Shown piece after piece: positions 50,601 through 61,620 of a stretch of DNA of 64,000 nucleotides. The stretch spans positions 19,937,390 through 20,001,389 of the forward strand of contig CM038911.1 in the NCBI GenBank assembly GCA_021904315.1. Reading direction: 5' to 3'. The stretch's first letter is position 1, and every line of letters starts with the position of its first letter. The notes under the pieces are model-generated. The model was not told the DNA's origin, searched no databases, and saw only the letters and a program-made list of their open reading frames with translations. A program made the position numbers and the translations under genes. The DNA comes from Sphagnum magellanicum (lineage: Eukaryota; Streptophyta; Sphagnopsida; Sphagnales; Sphagnaceae).

Positions 50601-53600
50601 AACTGAGGAAGAGCATGCATTACTGCAAAAATATGCACAGCCTCCTGGTGAAATGCCATGGAAACCTTCTCTCATTGCTTTTCCCAGCTTCCAGCTGCTT
50701 CCTACACCAATCTACACTGTCAAGCATTCTGTTCGTACAGTGTCCATGCTCATTGATGTTCTTCAAGGTCTCCAGGAACCTGCTTTCCACTGTACCTCCA
50801 AGGTTATACCCTTCAGCAACTCTGAGCTTTATCTTCTGTTGCTTGCAAATTGGTATCTGAGCTTCAAGGCTTCTCTTCAGTCAATTCTCTTCCTCATTGG
50901 GTATGTGATTCCACTCTGTTCATAGCTTGTGGAAGGGCTGTACGCAGATTTCAACTTCAGGCAACTGTCTGCTCTCACCAGAAGGCAACACTGCTGGTGT
51001 ATTGTCAGTAATAGGTATGAGTTGTTCTTGTTACTTTGCAAAGTTAGTGCTGGGCTGTATTTGTGCCCTATCTTGACAATCCCGTTGACATTTATGTGGC
51101 TTACGAGTCCACTCCTGTATGCTGAAGTTTCTGTGTAATTTTTCTGTTTGTGGTCTTCTTAATTTGAGATTGGTGTACAGATGGAGACTCTGCAGATCAA
51201 ACAAAGGTGACTACCAATGAAAAGGCTGGCTGGGATGAGGTGTATTCACCAGTAGATAATCCCATGGAAGTCGTTTCACCGAAGTTTGACAATGTGGATT
51301 TTCACCAATCAAATCAAGGACTGTCAGGAGATGTTGCAGGGTTGTTGGGTGTTACCTCAATTGTTGCCTCGGACTTAGAGATCAACAACAAGGACGCTCA
51401 CAGTCCTATGCCACTTACCTCAGGTGCTTCCTCCTCTCACATGTTCCTGTGTTCCTTTTGCGACACTTCTGTCACAGTTTGGTGTTTCTGTTTCATCTTC
51501 TGGGTTACTATAGTTGTTGAGATTTGCAAGGATCTTCACTGAAGAAAACAAGGTATAATGCATAAGTGCCAACTCTCTACTGGAGCCCATGTGTTCCAAA
51601 TGGGAGAGAGTACAGGAAATGGCAGCAAAGATGGCAATGGCACTTCAATACATGGCTTGGATTTCATGAAGACTAGACAAGTGATATGCAAGATGGTTGC
51701 TGGGAATGCTGCAGGTCAGAAGTCTGAGTCAGAAGGAAATGTAGGAGATGAAATGTTGGGTTTCTCCACATCTCAACCTCTAGCATCCTTGAGAGGGACC
51801 CCAAGCTTGATCAGGTCACACAGGTTTCTGTTCCATACAGAGATTGTATACATGAATGCTGCAGGTCGGTTAGTGATTGCATCACCTCCAAAATGGCTGC
51901 CGCTTGTTGAAGTGCTGACCAGCTCTTGCATTCATCAAGAAGGGACTAAGGTGTCCTTGTCACATACATCACCAAATCTGCAGGCCACCAAAGCTAAGTC
52001 AATTAAGTGTGAAGAGTACAAAGCCTTTGTAGAAGTTGATCGTCTCAGGGAACGCAACACACCCAATGATTGTGCAACTGCAACAAATTTCCAAGTGCCT
52101 GAGAAGCTTTTTGGAGGCATTGAGTGCAGGAAGATGGATCTAGAAAGTCCTCAGTTTACAAAACCATGCAGTTCTCCTTCGAAGATGACTATTCAACCAT
52201 CAGTGAACTTCATTGCATCCACACCTGAGGTCAAGCCTCCTCCATCTGCTACTGCTTATCATGTGACATTTGTTGCAGAAACACCCAATCCACACGGTAG
52301 ACTCAATAGTTCGCCACTGCCATGTATTGCTTCTCGGTTCACTCCCTTCCCCTCCCCAATATTAGAAACTCCTGTCGTATCAAAGACACACCATATGTCA
52401 CTTGCTTCTCCAAAACATATGTCACCTCTTCTGTTTTCAAGCCCATCCCCTGAGCAGCTTATGACACCTGCAGTTTTGAAAAAGAGTCCACAGTGTTCAG
52501 CAAACCTCATGACCTTTGGTGCAACAGGAGTGGGAGGCAGTTTGGAAAATTGTAAGGCTGTTGAAAATGGCTACTTGCCAGGTTCTTCTGCTGTACCTGA
52601 AACTGGTCCATTCAAGTCCAAATCACTTGAGACATTGGACACTGGATCTTCAGGAAGGACCATTGCACGTAGCATGGGAGGATCTCAGATCACCAATCCC
52701 CAATTATTGCCTGATCTGCCAGATGGTGAACAGAAGTTGTTGATATTATCTCAACAACAAAGACAGCCAAATGTTTCCCATGTATCTCAGTGCCAGCTTC
52801 AAGGCCATGGAACATCTGGAGAGATGGGTGAACCTGAAAGCTCAAAACATGGGATTGAACACAGTAATGAAATCAGCAATGATGAGGGAGGAGTAGAGAG
52901 CACTGGGGTGCTGGCCTCAATGCCAAGACCACGAAGAAGGTTCAAGCGCCTCAAGAAGGCCTGCAAGTTAATGATTCCCACTCCTCCAGAGCCACAAAAC
53001 AATAAACAGAATCTTTGGTGTTCTGGTGGTCAAGAGCATGCCAGAGTGCGAAAGACAACAATGAATTTTGGTATGCCTTTTCACTGACTCTGTCATTGTA
53101 TGCAAGAAAAACTTCCACTATGTGGATTCCTCTACGATTCTAATGGGCAAATTTTCAAGTAAGCTTCTTTCACGTTGTTAGAATTTAGGGTTCAGGGTTT
53201 AAACTATAGCTCACAACCAGCCTTTTGATTACTGTATGTGGTACTCATATGGGTACTACTGTGTGCAGGAAAAGACCAGAGGAAGTTAGCAGTTCGAAGT
53301 TTTATTGATGAGGAAGCAGAGTACGTCATTTTATTATTATGTTATATTCAATGGCAATGGTTTGGGTGTGCAAGATTTCTACCTTATACAAGCTCTGCTC
53401 CTTTTGACAGGATTACATGGAGCACATAATAAGTTCATACTAACTCAGTGTCATTTTGTGGTGCTTTCCTTGTGAAGAGTGTCATCTGATGAAGACATAT
53501 CGACAGATGAAGATGACAGTGTTGAGGCCAATGGATCACTTGAGGGCTTCATTGATCCCTCACATTCTCAGCACCTCCAGTCTGGTTCAGTTGACATGAT

Positions 53601-54345
53601 GGCCATCTACCGGTGTGTCTATTGCTCCTAAAGAGAGTTGGGGCTCTCTCTATCGGTCACCCAGAATTGTAGATGTGGCAACGTATTCCTAGGATTAGTA
53701 CTTGATTTGTGCATTCATCTTTCCTTTCCACTATGACTGATAAAATCACGGTAGAAGGCTCATTAGGCCAGGTAATTTGGTATCCCTTGTGTTCTAATTG
53801 GACTTATTTGGCTGTCTGCTTGTCCTTACAGGCGGTCCCTTTTAACTCAGTCACCAATGGAACAGTGGCAACGCTTTCTTCCTGCACAATCTAATACACC
53901 ATCTGGGTCAATCCCTGGAACAACTGTTTCCTCGGGGACTGGAGGTTCTGACTCAAAGCAGACAATTGAGCTGAATTCTGCCTCAAGGTCTTCCAGTTGT
54001 CCTACCCCTTCCTTTGCAGGTGTCGGTGTTAGTAGTGGTCTTGTTTCAAGCAGTCAGCACACATCCCTTTGTGATGAAAACAGAGCCAACATTGCAAAGA
54101 TAGTAGGTGTAGCATCAGTTACTGATACAGCAAGTGTGCAACAAATGGAGCAAAAGACCAAAAGGAAGAAGCTTGGGTTGAGGAAACGAAAACTGAGTTT
54201 TCAACTTCCAGTAGAAGAAGATGATGATGATGTTTTTGCAGGTGTTGATCTTGATGCTTTAGAGCAGGAAGCAGTTTTCCAGGCTCGAACCAGAGCCACA
54301 CAACTTGACTCAATGCCATCTTTTGACCTAGGAATAGATAGCTAA
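44690..54345 (+). CDS. FANCM: FANCM-type DNA helicase/translocase
   Basis: My model has 23 coding exons: 44690-44716, 45458-45689, 46062-46205, 46376-46458, 46579-46693, 46807-46898, 47163-47217, 47346-47467, 47890-48003, 48166-48359, 48632-48759, 49066-49126, 49251-49321, 49701-49750, 49951-50133, 50242-50352, 50479-50802, 50926-51007, 51181-51423, 51553-53070, 53269-53320, 53478-53612 and 53832-54345. They sum to 4,650 nt (1,549 residues), with every phase consistent. Motifs: PTGLGKT (Walker A, 112-118), DEAH (214-217), [29 protein letters not shown] and QRMGRTGR (538-545). The product should remodel branched DNA, stabilise stalled forks and, as known for Arabidopsis FANCM, limit meiotic crossovers in the nucleus. 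The N-terminus (MASEYEDDG then [12 protein letters not shown]) resembles the plant family. The C-terminus has DEEAEVSSDE and MMAIYRRSLL, conserved in FANCM, but no ERCC4 nuclease-like domain. An alternative start is the ATG at 45,440. The least certain junction is 50,133/50,242. Confidence 0.93.
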
Positions 54346-56060
54346 CATCCCCTTAGTGTATGGCTTGCAAGAATGGTTTGTGGATTGCCTGGTGAAATGA
54401 GAATCACTAGACAAGTTTCTGCCATTTGTTCTACCTTACAAGTCTATGCATTGGCTGTTGCTCATTTGGATTTGAAATGACAGAAACGTGTGGAACTAGG
54501 AGCATCTCCAGCAGTGTTCCGAATGTGACCTTACAAAAACATCTCTCACATTCAAGTTTAGTTATATGCTTTTTTCCAATCCCACCCATAATAGCGGGAG
54601 CAGCAATAAGATAATATATATTACCACTTCTCTGGCAGGTGTAAGGCCTTGCTGTACATTTTATCAGCCTCAGCAAATTGTGCAAAAATGTTGCACCAAA
54701 TCTAGCATGTTTTGACTTTTCTTCACCCAATTTCAATTTGCAGGGTCACATACTGGGCACAGATCGGGTTGCTATAAAGGTTCTCAACTCTGGGAAATCA
54801 CAAATGCTGTCCTGAACTCTAAACACTACATGCTGATCAACCCTACATCCATCTTTCTCTAGAAAAGTCTGTTGAGAGGAAACATTCTCTCTTATTTTAT
54901 ATACTTGTTGGGAGATCAGAATGCTGCACTTGTATTTCAGCACTGAATTCACTTTGTTGAATTCAGCACTGTAGAATTTCTGAGATCTATGTTGGAAATG
55001 TTTTTCCTTAATACTGTCTCTCATGAAGTTCCATCCTTGAGAAAAACCCCCTCAAAAACTAGCTTTCTTGTGAACAGGAGGAAGACTATCATCATATTGT
55101 GATGCTACACAACACATGGACTGCTGCAACTTTTGGGTAAAAAATCCTCTTTTTTCCCATCTTTGAAGATCTCTCCAGCAATTCTTTGGCTTTATAAAAC
55201 AATGTTGCTGGTGTCTTGCTGGTGGTGTATAGATATGAGCTTTATGTCATGAATGTTGTATGATCAAAGATAGATAGGACTTGTGAATCCTCCTCATTGC
55301 AAAGATGTGCCAACAAGAAGCATTCCTGGGGATTGAATGTCATGGATTGTTGTTGCCAGTTAAGAAGTCTCTGAGTTCTGAAGATGTCAATTTCTTTTCT
55401 GGATGGTTCCTATGTGCATGCATGATACCCTCTTGATCCATGTATGCTGTGATGCAAATTGGCATCATGATTGATTGTTTGTCACCAGGAGTTTTGGAAT
55501 CTGTTTTGCATTTTATCTTCTTGCATGATTAGCTAATGCAGAATTATCAAGATTTCCAAGAAGATTTTATGGAATTGCTGTGAGTAAAAATAGTTGAACA
55601 CTTTTTTTTTTCCCTCCCACCATGTTTATGAGGAAACAAACATGAAGAAAACATGATCAAAAAAAGGTTTCACATCAATTCCACCAAACAGAGCTTCACA
55701 CAAAATATGTGAAGGTTTGAACTAGTGATGCTGTGATATATAGGGTGGGGCTGGATACAAGTTGGGTTATGTACCGTGGTCGGTCAAAACTCAAAACCCT
55801 ATCCACCCGGTATAAAATTTGGCCATACATTAGACATACCATGATTCCTTTAACATTCTCCATTCATGCTACCAATGTAAACATTTATATGTAAAAGCTT
55901 TTGCCAAAATTTGAAGTTTAGTTTGGTAGACCTCCTCAACAACAATTTCCTGCTCCTAGATATTTCTCATAATTTGCTTGGAGGCAGGGGAGGTTTGTTG
56001 GAAGCTGATTTGTAACATTCATATGAATGCATACGAGCCATCCTTATAATACTGCACCTA
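54346..56060. other. 3' flank of FANCM and intergenic DNA
   Basis: Probably includes the FANCM 3' untranslated region at its start. I see no further gene. Isolated short frames have no recognisable domain, and a few T-rich stretches resemble intron 3' ends without usable exons beside them. Confidence 0.5.
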
Positions 56061-56132
56061 AGTTTTTATGAAGGGTCAGGCACTGTTTGGTTCAAGGGGC
56101 CGAAGGCATTGATAGCAGGGCTTCCCCTTATA

Positions 56133-56355
56133 CGTAAGGCACTGCCTGGAATTTTCCTTTGTATTTTCAGCTCCCTTACCTACCTGAAGAAACCTGTTTT
56201 CGGCAAGATGGATCTTCTGCAGTGGAAGGTACCAGCTGGCCTGTCACTATTTCTGAAAAAATCCCAGCTCTGCTTTATGTAGGAAAAGGACCTGAGTACC
56301 AGCCTTAGGCACAGATCTCAAATCATGGAAGGGCCTGCATTCAGGCCCTTCTCCT
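56133..56355 (-). repeat. Inverted copy of the 17.66-17.9 kb repeat
   Basis: Reverse-complement match to 17,655-17,905, including tttgtattttcagctccctt, gaaacctgttttc and aatcccagctctgctttat. At its end lies a perfect 10-bp stem with 4-base loop, gaagggcctg-catt-caggcccttc (56,328-56,351). It probably belongs to a dispersed mobile-element family. Confidence 0.65.
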
Positions 56356-56984
56356 ATACCTAAAGCTTTTTAATCTTGGAAGCAACTAGCATTCATATTT
56401 GGGCTACGACAATTTTTACCTATGTTTGGGTATGTATAATTGAGGTTTAAGGTTTAATGTTTAATAATGCATTTGTTCTGAGGAGAGAATTTGAGAATTG
56501 CTGTCGGTGTTTTCCTCTTAAATGTTGCAGCTCTCCTTATCAATGCATATCATATCTTTACCTTGAACTCAGCTCAAGCTGGTTTGTATTCTATCAATTA
56601 TGACTATTAGTCTGTCTCCATTTAACCAAGGCTCACAAAAGGGGTTCAAAATCCTTTCTGCTGCTAAAAATTGCTGTAAAATGTATATGATTTTATAATT
56701 TTTGAACCTACCTACATAGCATGGTTTTCTTTTTTCTTTCAATTTTGTGGTGTAGCCAAACTGGCAATCATGCGCAAATTTGGCTATAGACCAGATATGA
56801 AAGTAGAAATTGTTTAAGAATTATTTTATACTTTGGCCACCTGCTGGTAAAAGATCCTTTGTATGTGTCAAAATCATAATTTTCAGGTCGAAAAATTCAA
56901 ATATTTGCAGGGCAAAAAAAAAGAAAAAAAACACTGCTACCTAGGTGCACATAATGGACCAGCTGGACTGAAATATCTAGTATT
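56356..56984. other. Intergenic, nothing recognised
   Basis: AT-rich sequence between the inverted repeat copy and the palindromic motif cluster. No gene or RNA is seen. Confidence 0.45.
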
Positions 56985-57545
56985 GAGACTAATACAGCCT
57001 GGGTATGAAGCTGGTATTACCTCATGTACATACCCGGCAGGTACTAGTAGTACAAGGTTGGTATTACTTCAGGTCATACCAGTCTGGTCAGTTGTGTGAT
57101 ATCATGACTAATATCAGTCTACACTATTTATACCAAGGTTGCAGCCTTGTATTCACCCAACACTAATTTGAAGGTTGAACTAGAGTTAGTCTTTGTATAC
57201 AGGCTCTGCACCTGGTTATCAACACTGGTATCAAGGACTCTACCAGTCTGGTATGAGCTGAGGCAATACAAACCTCATACCTATAACCAGCCTGGTAGGG
57301 ACTTGAATCAGGTAATACCAGCCTTGTACCCGTTTTATACCAGTCTCAATACCTGGTGTACACCTGCTTCATACCAGCCAAATATCAATCTTACACCCAA
57401 TTGGTATTACCTCAAGTACCTACCAGACTGGTATTGGTATAAGACTGGTATATTGCCTGAGCTCATACCAGACTGATCTTGGAATTTGATACCATTGTTC
57501 ATACCAATGTTGATACCCATCAACGACCCTATATACCAGACCATG
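56985..57545. repeat. Cluster of palindromic ATACCAG-n-CTGGTAT motifs
   Basis: Full or half copies of a palindrome close to ATACCAGNCTGGTAT occur near 57,077, 57,232, 57,287, 57,337, 57,370, 57,419, 57,466 and 57,533, with gtattacctca and cataccag phrases between them. The array is degenerate with no exact period. It ends about 110 bases upstream of the PDH E1 beta start codon, so it overlaps the likely promoter. Either a palindromic minisatellite or a set of binding sites is possible. Confidence 0.55.
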
Positions 57546-57657
57546 TGAGAACTGAGCACCAGCATAGAGTGGAAGGGACAGACGAAGTCTTCTTTCTTAG
57601 CAGCGTCCCGAGGCCTCCTACAGGCCCTTCCTTGTTTCCATCGCAGAAGAGCACAAG

Positions 57658-60600
57658 ATGGCAGCAGCAGCAGCATCACAAGCAGTAGCAGCGATGGCCT
57701 CTGTGGCAGGGATAGCGGTCTCTCTGGCATCCTCATCTTCTTCTCAGGTTGCTCGTTTGCAGCTGACGACACCTGCTGCACCTTCTTCGTTTGGTAAAAG
57801 ACCTCTCAACAAGAACTAACTGCATCTGTTCTTCACATGCAAGTTTGGTCCATTCTGTATAGTTTCTTCGCCTGTTGGACCTACTTGCATGTAACCGTTG
57901 TTGTTGTGATGTTGTTTATTTCTTTGTTTGGTTCATGGCGTGAATCCAGAAGTTCATTCTGCATTGTTTGTTTTTTGTGGCTTTATAGTTTTTTTAGCAG
58001 CAAAGCACAACTTGACTGGCTTTGAAACCCTTTAAACCCTTGAAACTTGGAAAAAGGAATGAAATCTTCCAGTGATAAGGTCTGAGGCATTCGCACTTGA
58101 TAGGGATCTATTATGCTTCATAGTTTCAGATCTGACTTCGTAGAATTTGCAATTTCTTGACGGTTTCTGCTGCACGTCCACAAAGTAGGCAATGGTTTCT
58201 TCAAAGTGTTTCAGTTGACTTTTACCTTGGCGTTGCTATCTGTTTTCTTTTAATCATTTTCCAAAGTTTTTTTGTTGAACAATGTCGCCCCCTTGATTGT
58301 GCATTTCAGGGATTGGAAGGTGTCGCCTTCTAACAAGATCTTCAGCCACTAGTGACTTTGGCAGCACTGCTCCCAAGAAGCATGCTGTGTCAAAAGTTGC
58401 AACCAATGCCGTTGCGGTGAGTACAGCCTAAGAGTTTTGATCGTGAAAGAATGTTGAGATATGCTGTGTTCTGTGGTCTGGCCATTTCCACGATCAAAGA
58501 ATTGTACCCAGAAAGTACATCGCCTGCTGAAAAGTTGCTACTGGACTGATGCAATGAGTTCTTTATGAAACCCTAGCAAATTAGTTAGGGTCATAAGGTC
58601 ATGTGGGGTAGCTGCTTTTCTTGTAGTATTGCTGAATAGTGTGTCCATGGCTCTTTTTGAGGTTTGGAACTTCAAGAACTGTTTCTATCTTGAGAGACTG
58701 TAGATTTTGTGGGCCTGGGGTGAGTCAGGCATGCTGCTCTCCTCTTCTCATGGGCTTGCATGTTTGGTGATGTGGATGCAGACAAAGGAAGCAGGCACGA
58801 GCTCTGCAACCACAACTGGAGGGTAAGTTTAATATCAAAGCCCTGCCAGAATGCTGTGTGATTCTTATTAGTCTAGGAACTGTGTATTATCATGGCACAC
58901 CTTAACTTTCAAGACAGAGTGATTCCAGTTATCATTCAGTCTATGTTTCTTGATTGAGTGCTAGCCAACATCACATTGAATCTTCCGTTTGCTTCTGGAA
59001 ATGTGAAGGAAACTCATGATGCAGAGTCTGTAGAATTGTTTGCCCTAAGTTTTGAGCAGCCTATTGTGCACTTTTGTAAACCCCACTTTCAGGGGCTGAT
59101 GAAGTCAGTCGGGATTAATGGCAGCTATCATGAAGGTGATAGTTCAATATTTGTGAGTGACACTCACAAGGTTATGAGTTATGACCATACTCATTCTTGT
59201 TGTCATTGGTTCTGTTTGGCTAGAACGGACACAAGATTCATTCAGTCCACCCTCCATGTTTTCTGTGGAATTTCTATCCACAATCAAATTGAAATATAGC
59301 AGAGTCACTTGGGTTTTAGATTTTCACCAGCTGCTGCCAACTTCTTGCTCTATCTTTCATCTGAGGATCTTTGTCAGTAGGAATTACGGTCATAGGAGTC
59401 AAATGATGTGGTTGGTTTCCTTGGAATCTTCCCATCTGCAGGAGGCAATGCATGGCTCTTGAGGTTCAAGTTTGTGTGATTGCATTTGTGTCACATCCTA
59501 TGCTCTGCTACTACAGATTTTCTTAAGGTGTAGTCAACTCTGACAACTATGGGCCTGCTCTGTTATACTTTAGCCATGAGCTGCTGCTGTTTGAGGCGCT
59601 TCGTGAGGGACTGGAAGAGGAACTGGACAGAGACCCCACTGTATGCGTCATTGGTGAGGATGTTGGCCACTATGGTGGCTCTTACAAGGTCACTAAGGGT
59701 TTTGCAGAAAAGTTTGGGGACTGGAGACTTCTAGATACACCTATTTGTGAGAACTCTTTTACTGGCATGGCCATTGGAGCTGCTATGACAGGTCTACGGC
59801 CGGTTATTGAAGGTATGAACATGGGCTTTCTGCTTCTGGCCTACAACCAGATTGCAAACAACTGTGGCATGCTTCATTACACATCAGGAGGCCAATTTAC
59901 AATCCCTGTGGTTATCAGGGGACCTGGAGGGGTGGGCAGGCAATTGGGTGCTGAACACTCTCAGCGCCTAGAGTCTTACTTCCAATCTGTACCTGGGCTA
60001 CAAATGGTTGCCTGTTCAACTCCATACAATGCCAAGGGGCTGATGAAGGCTGCTATACGCAGTGAAAACCCTGTGATTTTGTTTGAACATGTGCTGTTGT
60101 ACAATTTGAAGGAGAAAATTCCTGATGAGGAATACATATGCTGCCTGGAGGAGGCTGAGCTCGTTCGGCCTGGGGAGGACATTACCATCCTGACATATTC
60201 CCGGATGCGTTACCATGTTACCCAGGTGTCATTGAGTCTCTGGCTTTGCACTTTATACTGTTGCTAATGCAGTAATATCTGCTGTAGCTTGATGAGATTC
60301 AGGATTATAGAATAGCGCACTACAGTATAAACTGAACAATTCAAAATATAGGCAATCATTTCTGACTCAGCTATGCACATGTACTAGTCCTTTGTGTAAA
60401 AATCTTGTATCACTTGAAATGCTGAAATTATTTTCCACTTGCAGGCTGCCAAGACCCTGGTGAACAAGGGATATGACCCAGAGATCATTGATATCCGTTC
60501 GTTGAAGCCATTTGACATGTATACGATAGGCCAGTCAGTGAAGAAGACACACCGAGTTCTGATCGTGGAGGAGTGCATGCGAACAGGAGGCATTGGGGCC

Positions 60601-60771
60601 AGTCTAAGAGCCGCAATTATGGAGAACTTTTTTGATGAATTGGATGCCCCCATTGGTTGTCTCTCATCACAGGATGTACCAACCCCCTATTCTGGTCCTT
60701 TGGAGGAGCTGACCGTAGTTCAACCTCCCCAGATTGTTGCAGCTGTGGAACAGCTTTGCATGAGAGGATGA
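57658..60771 (+). CDS. Pyruvate dehydrogenase E1 component beta subunit, plastid
   Basis: Five exons, 57658-57793, 58310-58416, 58782-58822, 59574-60225 and 60445-60771 (TGA), give 420 residues with all phases matching. The first ~90 residues are rich in Ala, Ser and Thr with basic residues and few acidic ones ([18 protein letters not shown]...), typical of a chloroplast transit peptide. The mature part from about residue 95 ([20 protein letters not shown]) is highly conserved and closest to plant plastid E1 beta rather than mitochondrial E1 beta. It includes [55 protein letters not shown] and [13 protein letters not shown]. With E1 alpha it forms the thiamine-diphosphate enzyme that decarboxylates pyruvate and feeds acetyl-CoA to fatty acid synthesis in the stroma. 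The beta subunit contributes to the cofactor site and the heterotetramer interface. Usual family length is about 400 residues, so the gene is complete. Confidence 0.96.
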
Positions 60772-61620
60772 TACAAAAAACAGATGCCTGATGAGAATAA
60801 TGTTTTAGTATAAGTCTCAGGGCACTCAGGTACTCTCTCCACTGCACTAAAGATTTGAAAGACCATCTAAGAAGAGGACAGACTGCCTTTTCATGCATAT
60901 CTGTGCCATTACTTGTGTAAGTGTTGTTCAGTGCGGGGGAACCTTTATTGACTTGGTGTCCAGAAGTATTGTTAGGTCCACACCATTTTGCATCAGCAGC
61001 CACTTTTGTTGCAAGAGTTTTCCTGGGTCAGGTTTAGTAGATATCTAGCTCATCTACCAACTTCCACATTTTTACCATTGAGCAACAGACCCCAGTTACA
61101 GAAAATTGCAGCACCTGTGATCTGGATTTGGCTTTAGTTGCCTACTTGTGCTGTCTGTTTGAGGCAATGGTTTTCTGTAGTCCAGAGACTTTTAATGTAT
61201 TGAGCGAAATGGCACAGGCTTTGGACAGAGGGTTTGTACTGCAAAAAAGCCTTAAACTGGTTTGTATGGACACTGGGATGTTTGGGGACAGATACTAATG
61301 CCCGTATAAGCTTTGTTGGGTTTTGGGGGGGGGTGCCGGGTTGTGTGTTTGTGGTGTGTGGGGTTCACTGTTGTCTCTTTCATGGGGGTTTTCTTTTCCA
61401 TGCAGCTTGTATCTCAAAGTCAGCATGTTCACTAAACTTCTGTAGCTTGTTAAAATAATCAATGGAGATCAAAGACCAACTGACTGCCCTCTGGGGAGGA
61501 AGAATAGTGACAGGACATATGTTCCAAGAAGTGGAGGACAACATGTAAGATCTGTAACCAACCTTTGAAATGAAGATATATGACTTGTAAACCATTTCCC
61601 AAATCTATCCTAAATATGTA
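60772..61620 (+). other. Probable 3' untranslated and flanking region of the PDH gene
   Basis: The sequence stays mixed in composition for about 800 bases after the stop, then becomes AT-rich. A nine-G run lies at 61,325-61,333, inside a G/T-rich stretch extending to about 61,362. No further coding exon is seen. Confidence 0.45.

Noticed and set aside
58958-59462. Extra coding exons of the PDH gene between 58,823 and 59,573
   Set aside because: The open frames here do not match E1 beta. Direct joining of 58,822 to 59,574 keeps phase and gives the expected family length.
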